This document shows, in pieces, positions 56,401 through 64,000 of a stretch of 64,000 nt of DNA. This DNA comes from Neurospora intermedia (Eukaryota; Ascomycota; Sordariomycetes; Sordariales; Sordariaceae). Position 1 is the stretch's first letter, and each line of letters starts with the position of its first letter. The stretch lies in NCBI GenBank assembly GCA_037102815.1, contig BTPP01000003.1, positions 3,534,001 to 3,598,000 on the forward strand, read 5' to 3'. A program made the position numbers and the translations under genes. Under the pieces are notes generated by a model. That model was not told where the DNA came from and made no database searches. It worked only from the letters and a program-made list of their open reading frames with translations.

Positions 56401-59400
56401 GCCATCAAGCCGTATCAGGAACATCTGGAGTATCTTCTTGATGAAGCGCGCTTCAAGAACGAACTCACTGTTCTTTTCCAGGGTGACAACAAGATCCGCC
56501 CTGAGCATCGCGCTGAGCTGATGCCTGTTCTCCTTCGCTTGTTGTATGGCCGAACCATCTCCAAGAAGGGCGCGGTAAGCGGACGTCACGGTCTCCATAA
56601 CACACGTTTGGCCGTTATTAGACAGCTGGATGTGGTGGATATGGGCAAGTTCTTGGATATCGCCCTTGGCGAGCTCCGCAGTGTCCGTATCCTGGATGGC
56701 GATGTTGTCCGGGAAAGCACCTTTGCCGAAGAGCTCATTCCAGTGCGCAAGCAGGTCGGTCTGCTGAACATGGTCGAGGCGATCATCAATGAACTCGGAA
56801 CTGCTGTTGTTTCGTATATGGATGCGCTTGTCAATGCTGTCCTGTTCTGTTTGATTACAGCGTGCAGAAACCTGGGAGCCGCCTCTGAGGATCCCGAGGA
56901 GGCGGAGCCGGTACAGAATGCTTCATTGTACAAGGTGGTGCGGACCACTGGTCTCAAGTGTCTCTGCAAACTGTTCCAGAACGCGCAGACCTTTGACTGG
57001 ACACCGTATGAGAATGTGATCGTGAAGGAAACCGTCAGCCCTCGCATTGAAAAGCTCCCAGCCGAGACTACTCAGGGTGTTTCTGGCGTGTGGAGGCTCC
57101 TGTCGACCTGGGCCGTTCTGCCCAAGGCGGCCTTGTTCCTTAACATCGACAAGCGCATCCTTCCGAAGGTCATCGAGAGTCTTGGTATTGAGAAGGGCAA
57201 GGACGAGGTCAAGGTCCATGCGCTAGAGATTCTCAAGAGCCTCATCGGTCTGGCTCAAGCCCCTGCGGCCGTATCCGAATACAATGAGCTCATCAAGGAT
57301 GAGCTTTTAACGCCGAATATCAATCTTATGCTCAAGGAGATCGGCGGTCTTCTCCGTGATCAGACTGACATTGGAAAGGATCTCCTCGGCACTGCCGTCG
57401 ATACTGTTGTCCTCCTTGCGCCAATTGTTGATAGCTCCTCCGCCAGTGTTCAGGATATGGTGGACATTGCTACCTACTTGCTCAACCAGCCAGCACGTCG
57501 CGTCAGCCCCAAGGTCAAGGGATCCATCTTGCTGATCCTCAAACAGTTCCTCGTTCTGGAAGACATTCAGACAAATGGGGAGCTGAAGAAGAGAGTTTAC
57601 AGCACCCTCGCTGGGCTCTTTGGATACTTCAAGGATAGACAGAACAGACAGACGCTTGCCGACGTCTTACTTGTGTTTGCCTCCATGGAGCCGTGGGCTC
57701 AGGAGGTGGCAGATATCTGCCGTGACTTGAACTCGTACAATGTGAAGAGGCTCGACGAGCCGGACTACAACACCCGACTCACTGCCTTCAACCGCATCTC
57801 TGGCGAACGCGAGACCCCCTTCACGATTGACGAGTGGATGCCGTTGCTGCACAATCTCTTGTTCTATATCAACCAGGACGAGGAGTTCGGTGTGCTGTCC
57901 ACCAACGCTGCTGACGGACTGTGCAAGTTCATCAGGGCGGCTGAGGCAGCCTGGGCAGGACCTCAACAAGATGTGTATACTGGCATTATGTCCGATATCA
58001 TCCTGCCTGCCATTTATGCTGGGTCTAGAGAAGCCTCGGAGACTGTCCGCCGTGAGGTGGTGCGTGTCTTTGGATACTTGGTCGCTCATCTCCCATCCTG
58101 GGACCAGGTGTCTGACTTGACTTTGTTGGTCCCTGCATCTGATGAGGCAGACAAGGCGTTCTTCTTCCATATCATGAGTCCTGCCGTTGCCAGACAGCTG
58201 CAGGCTCTGCGTCTGTTGGAAGCGGCTAATGAGAAGAGCGAGTTCCGGTCGAAGCACATCAGCCAGTTCTTCATTCCGCTTCTTGAACACTTCATCTTCG
58301 GTCAGACGGAAGGAGGTGATGATCACGGGCTTAGCGCGCAGACCATCGCCGCCATTGCTGGGTTGACCGCCTCATTGGACTGGCAGCAATACCGCACTAT
58401 TCTGCGTCGTTTCGTCTCATACATTGAGTCAAAGCCTGAATGGCAGAAGCGGGTGATCCGCCTCCTTGAGAAAGAGATTGATGTGTTGCGCGCCGCTCAC
58501 ACGCAAAGGCCTAATGCCGATGCCATGGAGGTTGATGGTGTTGAGGCTCCCAAGCTTCGCAGACTTGCCAAGACCATTCCAGATCAGGAGAAGCTTAGCG
58601 CTGAGATTGTGAACAACTTCCTGCCTATTCCTATCAAGCACCTCCATGAAAAGGATGAAACCACGGTCAGCACCAGAGTTCCGGTTGGTGTAATCATTGC
58701 TAAGCTTGCCACCCTTCTTCCCGAGCCGCTGCTCAATGAGAAGCTGCCCGGTGTGCTTACCGATATCTGCCATATCCTCAGGAGCAAGGCGTGGGATGCT
58801 CGTGAGATGGCTCGCGATACTCTTTCCAAGATTGCGGTCATTCTGGGCCCTGAAAGGTTCGAGTTCATCCTCAAGGAACTGCGCGGCGCTCTTAGCAAGG
58901 GTCCCCAGCTGCACGTCTTGTCTTATACCCTTCATTCCATGCTGTTGGCTGTCATCCCCACCTTCAAGCAAGGCGATCTCGACTACTGCCTCTCTGCCAT
59001 CATGGCGGTCATCATGGATGATATTTTTGGTGCTACGGGTCAAGAGAAGGATGCTGAGGATTATGTCAGCAAAATGAAGGAGGTGAAGAGCAGCAAGAGT
59101 CAAGACTCCATGGAGCTGATTGCCAAGACGGCGTCTATCACACGCCTCAGCGACCTTACCATGCCCTTGCAGGCGCTGTTGCTCGAGAAGCTTGATCTTA
59201 GGACAGCTCGCAAGATCGACGAGCTTCTTACCCGCATCACCAAGGGCCTCTTGGAGAACCCGGCGGCTGCCTCTCAAGAGATCCTTGTGTTCTGCTATGA
59301 AGTCATGCAGGAAGTGTACAAGGCTCAGAAGCCAGAGGATGCGCCCAAGATGGATCCCCGCCTGAAGAGATACATCGTCCAGAAGGCCGCCAAGAGGGCT

Positions 59401-61419
59401 GATGGAGGAATCACCGCCAAGTATACGTTTAAGCTCATCAAATTCGCCATCGACATCCTTCGTGCTGTCCTCAAGAAGCACGATAACCTCCGTACAGCCA
59501 ACAACATTGCCGGATTCATGCCTCTGCTCGGTGATGCTGTCTTGTCGATTGAGGAAGAAGTCAAGGTTGCGGCCTTCAGGCTGCTCACCGTCATCGCCAA
59601 GGTTCCCTTCAAGAATGGCGAATCCACTGCCCTCTACAAGGTGGCTATCAAGGAAGGCATCAAGTCCATGTCCCTGTCTCCCTCAACCGCGTCTGAGCTT
59701 GCGCAGGCAGCGTTGAAGCTCATCTCTGTCGTCCTCAGAGACAGGCGTGAGATTCCCATCAAGGAGGCCGCCCTCGATATGCTGCTTAGCAAGTTGAAGG
59801 ATGACTTGACTGAGCCTCTCTACCGCCATGTCACCTTCAACTTCCTTCGCTCGGTGCTTGATCGTAAGATGGAGACGGCCTCAGTCTATGACACTCTCGA
59901 CCACGTCGGTACTATCATGATCACCAACGACGACAAGGACACTCGGGATCTGGCTCGCGGTGCTTTCTTCCAGTTCCTCCGCGAATATCCCCAGAAGAGA
60001 AACAGATGGGAAAAGCAGCTCAAGTTCATCGTGGCCAACCTTAAGTACGAGCGTGAGGGTGGCCGCTTGTCAGTCATGGAGGTTATCAATCTCTTGCTCA
60101 AGAAGACGTCTGACGACTTCATCCAGGAGGTGGCAGCGACATGCTTCATCCCCCTTGTATTCGTCCTGGCCAATGATGACAGCGAGAAGTGCAGACTCGC
60201 TGCCGCAGAGCTGATCAAGGAAACCTTCCGCGTGGCAGACAAGGAGCGTCTTACCAAATTCATGACTCTGATGCGCAACTGGGCCGAGCAAAACGAGAAC
60301 ATGGCAGTGCTCAAGCTCGCAATTCAGGCATTCGGACTCTACTTTGAGGGTCGCGAACCCACCTCCAAGGACAAGAAGGACGTCAATCTTGTTGTCGACA
60401 AGATTACCAAGGTTCTCGGCGATGAAGAGACCGTTCAGTCCAACTGGGAGCTTGTCGACACCAGTCTTACCACGGTCCAGACTCTAGTCGTCAAGCATCC
60501 CCAGAAGGTCTTGTCGCCTGCCTCTGACGTCTTGTGGACCGAGGTCCGCGACACTCTTGCTCACGAGAACCCCACCGTGAAGCTCACCGCGACCAGGCTT
60601 CTCAGCATGTACCTCGCGGACTTTGCCCAGAACGCCGGCCAGCAAGCCCAAGCACCTCTCCACGGTTCTCACGGGCGCGAGCTAAGCAAGGAAGAAATCA
60701 GCGATCTCGTCCGCTTGGCACTCAGCACCTTCAACGTGCCCGAGGTTGACGAGCCGCTGGCTCATGAGGTCGTCCAGATTTTGCTCTTCCTAGGCGGCTA
60801 CCTAGACGCCAAGAATACCGACGACGGGGCTGGTGCCGACGAGAAGGAAGACGAGTTGGAAGACGAGGCTGAAGACGAGGAGAACGGCATCCGCAAGAAG
60901 CACAAGAAGCCCGTTGACATGGGCTACCTCTTTTACAAGCTCGCCTCCATCATCCGCAAAGAACGCGCCGCCCGGCCCGAGATGCTCGTCTCCAAGCTCT
61001 CCGCCATGGACCTGCTCGAATCCTTCTGCTCGAAATCCGAGCCCTCCACTTTGCTTGGTTCCATCAAAACCATCATCCGCCCGCTTCGCAACCTGACCGA
61101 CCCGTCCATCCCTGGCCCGTTCTCCTTGAACGACGTGTTCAAGACCCGCTACGAGTTGCTCAAAACGAAGGCCTTGTCGGTCCTGGATGTGCTGCAAAGA
61201 AAGCTGGGAAGCTCAGAGTATACTAGAGCGTTGTTGGCTGTGAATGAGGATATTCGCAAGAGGAGATCTGCTAGATCTAGTAAGAGGAAGATCGAGGCGA
61301 TTACGGCGCCGGAAAAGTACGGGATGGAGAAGAGGAAGAAGTTTGAGAAGAAGAAGGAGAAGAGGAAGGAAAAGGGGCGGGAGGCGAGGGATGCTAGGCA
61401 TGCTTTTCATGCTAGTTAG
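53480..61419 (+). CDS. utp20: UTP20, small-subunit processome HEAT-repeat scaffold
   Basis: UTP20 is a giant component of the SSU processome that makes 18S rRNA in the nucleolus. Exons are 53480-54837 and 54897-61419, giving 2626 residues, close to the yeast protein (about 2500). It begins MPSTTSGRIVKSQRG with the family motif HRWESFSTKISKLHSLDPLRK. HEAT-like helical repeats fill nearly the whole length, and a DRIM-type domain lies in the first half. A short acidic segment (about residues 2430-2450) precedes KKHKKPVDMGYLFYKL. The C-terminus is very Lys/Arg/Glu-rich, a nucleolar-type coiled coil. The 59-nt intron splits a lysine codon (FQK-FIVAHW). The ATG at 53480 was chosen over in-frame upstream codons because similarity starts there. 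Confidence 0.96.
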
Positions 61420-61870
61420 AGGAGGGGGAGGTGATAGAGGTGTTATAGGAGGAGGAGGAGGATCAAAAGAAATGAAATACCCGGTGGTCAGGTAATTTAT
61501 ATGGTTGTTTGTTGTTGGGTTAAGGTTGGGAAAAGGTAGAATATCATATAATGGGAGTTTTGAAGCATTCTTTTTGGTTGTTTTTGGAAACAACTTTTTT
61601 TCAGTTGAACTTGCCTCGCAACATACGACTACATACTTCACTAAGTGATTTCCACACCCGCAAGATATATGATAGATCACAGCCTAAGACAAACCGTAGT
61701 GCATCACATGCCATGATTCAGGCCGAATCCCAGATGGCAGTTACGGAGCTCTTATCACTTGTCAAGAAATCAAATCGCAGTCGTGCCTCATGGTTTAGAA
61801 TTACATGCTAAGCATCATCACTCCCGCCTCGTTCATTCGTCCATCAATAGCCCAGAGGTTAGGCCCTTCC
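61420..61870. other. Short spacer between converging utp20 and pre10
   Basis: It begins with a purine-rich GGAGG tract in the utp20 3' UTR (about 61421-61470). I see no gene. Confidence 0.5.
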
Positions 61871-63100
61871 TTACTCCTCCATCTTGTCCCCGCCCTCTTT
61901 CGTTTCCTCTTCCTCCTCGATGTCCTTCGCAGTCATGCGCTCCGCATACTTCTCCGCCTCCTTCCGCAAAGCCTCAGGCACCTCTTGGTGACGGCCCTTC
62001 GTGGGACCGTCCGCCCCGCTGATCCAGGTCATCTCGAGCTCGAACTCCTTGTCCTTGTTGTCGTCGTGGGCAACGTAGATGATGCGCGCCGCCTCCTTGA
62101 CGGCCTGCTCCAGCGTCAGACTCGACTCGCCGTCGCTACTGAGGTCCAGCTTCTCAAGCTCCGCCTTGGCCGCTTGTCTGCCCTTGCCCGTCGCGGCGCC
62201 GTAGTATCCCCAGTAGAGGCCCGAGGGCTCCACCATGTACAGGAATGGACCGCCGTGCTTCTTGCCCTCCACCTTGCCGCCGGCGCCGACGCTGGGGCCG
62301 CTGCCGACCTCGCCTTCCACGGGCGTATCGAGTTCGCTGTCGTAGCCGCCGATGATGGCTGTGATACCGAAAGGTCGCACAGACTGGTAGAGAGTGTAGG
62401 CTTGCATATAACCGCCCATGCGGCCGGCTAGGTCTTTTGTCGAGATGGGCGTCTTGTAGTTGTCGCGCCAGCCGCGCGCCTCGTCGCGGGCGCGGTCCAC
62501 GAAGTGTCTACCGTCGGGGATCATGCCGGAGTATACCTATCAAAGACGGATTCGCAGTGTGTAGTTAGTAATCGTCGAGCTAGATCAAAAGGTAGTGAAG
62601 GTCGGGGTATGGTTCGTTCATGCGATGGCGGGGGAGGGTGGTGAAGCTGGCTCCTGCTGCCCCGCAGACAGTCGAAACTCGTGGATGAAACCTGCCCAAA
62701 CAAATAGAAAAAGAAATATATCTACGTATACGTACAATGCCCAAATGCCTGTCGACTGTCGCAATGCGCTTGTTGGCGCCTTGCTTGAGCAGCTTGGATG
62801 TGATAACCTTCTCCGCCGCCAACACGATGCCGTCCTTGCAGCGGATGCCGATCGAGGTGCTGCCATTCTCCACTGCCTTCATGGCATATTCGACTTGAAA
62901 GTTGCGACCATCGGGGGAGAAAATGGAGTTGGCAAGATCGTAGCCTGTTCCTATGGAAGTCTGTTTGTTGTCGAAGGCGACTCTGTCAGTTTCGTTTCAT
63001 GTTCGAGAACCATGGCTTCTTGCGCCCGGCTGTGGTTTGATCGTTTCGGAGATGGATGCCCGCTAACGAGGGACTGCCGGGGCTTGTCAAGACGTACCAT
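61871..63100 (-). CDS. pre10: 20S proteasome subunit alpha-7 (Pre10, PSMA3-type)
   Basis: This is an outer-ring alpha subunit of the 20S proteasome. Minus-strand exons are 63100-63098, 62960-62736 and 62536-61871, giving 297 residues (yeast Pre10 has 288). The first coding exon is the ATG alone, followed by the donor GTACGT. Joining gives [20 protein letters not shown], the expected N-terminus with the alpha-subunit signature [40 protein letters not shown] follows, then [35 protein letters not shown] and [21 protein letters not shown] Gly/Glu/Lys-rich insert (about residues 155-175) and the acidic C-terminal tail ([15 protein letters not shown]) are typical variable parts. Introns are 137 and 199 nt. 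Confidence 0.95.
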
Positions 63101-64000
63101 TATGCCTTAGATGGGAAGGTGTTGATGTGCGATGCCGGTATTTGTTTGGATCTCCGGTTTCAATAGGATGGAGAGGTTCTCGTTGCGCTAGCTCGGGCTG
63201 AAGGTGGGTTGCTCAAGAAATGGGTCGTCGGGATCGCTTTGTTTGAAGAGGTGTGATGGTGGTGTTGCTGGTAGCTGCTGCTGCTAATTGCTTCAGTTCA
63301 AGGTGAGCTCCATCAGGCAGCCTGGGAGCTGCGTAGCACAATTGCCCCGTAGCACCTCCCTCCTGCTCCACTGCCGTGCGGGACAGAAGCTTGGTCGTCC
63401 TGAGGCTGATTTGATGTGGCGTTTGCAATGCGTCAGCCATGGAACAGCCAGCCTTGCACCTTTCCAGCCACAACCATTTCATCACTGGCCCCGCCCACAA
63501 GTACAATCTCCAGGAACACCCGACCCCACAGGCCGTCCCAGGAAAGCGGAAACGCCTCCTTTTTGGATGTAAACAAACCGTTGTATCACCAGCATATAAC
63601 GCTTTTACATTCCCACGTAAACCACGAAGTGGAATACGAAGCCCGCACAAAAACCAGGACGACTGGTACCAGCTAGTAGGGTTGACAGAGCATCACTGCG
63701 CCGGGCTGGGAAGAATTGCACCACTTCTTTAACCAGGATATTTGAATGATACCTGAAGCAATAAGTGGTCTGAATTAATAGAAGTAAAAGACAGTAAACC
63801 CATGGCCTCTACTTTCCTCAAACCAACGCACACAGCGATATATCGTAGTCAGCTGACAAACTGACCTATCTAGCAAAGACATAGTTGTACACTCCCAATC
63901 AAAATAACGCCATACATATGCCAAATGGTCTCCTCCATTCCTCCCGAACATACATAACACATAGCATGACTCCTAGCTCAAAGCATCTCCTGATCATCCC
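63101..64000. other. Upstream region of pre10 to the right edge
   Basis: It presumably includes the pre10 promoter. No gene is recognisable, and a small CTG-type trinucleotide run lies near 63272-63285. Confidence 0.4.

Overview
This window is nuclear DNA of a filamentous ascomycete, very probably a member of the Sordariaceae (Neurospora or Sordaria). The genes are intron-containing, with short introns (mostly 53-160 nt), GT..AG borders and CTRAC-type branch points. One gene (34062-34961) encodes a pheromone precursor with five exact copies of [11 protein letters not shown], the Neurospora/Sordaria alpha-factor-like peptide. I recognise no bacterial features, CRISPR array, retroelement or viral relic.

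Layout from left to right: nop2 (minus, cut by the left edge), clathrin heavy chain (plus), ribosomal protein L11 (minus) diverging from SmB (plus), mitochondrial pyruvate carrier MPC1 (plus), a 4.3 kb stretch with no recognisable gene, pyruvate carboxylase (plus, 13 coding exons), a 2.3 kb spacer holding a ~278 bp inverted repeat, an FMP32/MCUR1-like mitochondrial protein (plus), a zinc-cluster-like hypothetical protein (minus), an intron-containing tRNA-Gln(CUG), a divergent sterol C-methyltransferase-like enzyme (minus), a 3.9 kb spacer, the pheromone precursor (plus), Zim17/Hep1 (minus), cullin-3 (plus), Pol5 (minus), Cdc25 phosphatase (plus) after a 3 kb spacer, Drn1/CWF19L1 (plus), UTP20 (plus) and proteasome subunit alpha-7/Pre10 (minus, converging on UTP20).

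Most of the window is housekeeping. Four genes serve ribosome production (nop2, rpl11, pol5, utp20), two serve RNA splicing and lariat turnover (SmB, Drn1), two serve protein turnover (cullin-3, Pre10), and four serve mitochondrial import or pyruvate use (MPC1, FMP32, Zim17, pyruvate carboxylase). These genes are not organised as a cluster; they are neighbours with independent promoters.

The most unusual content is in gene architecture rather than in a new system. Pyruvate carboxylase has coding exons of 8, 12 and apparently only 3 nt. SmB has a 9-nt exon. Rpl11 and Pre10 both have an intron immediately after the start ATG. Drn1 has a 54-nt in-frame, stop-free intron. An intron splits the predicted neddylation lysine codon of cullin-3. 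The pheromone precursor carries a sixth, divergent peptide flanked by processing sites. Exon joins were derived by hand from splice signals, reading phase and family alignments recalled from memory, so they should be confirmed with transcripts.
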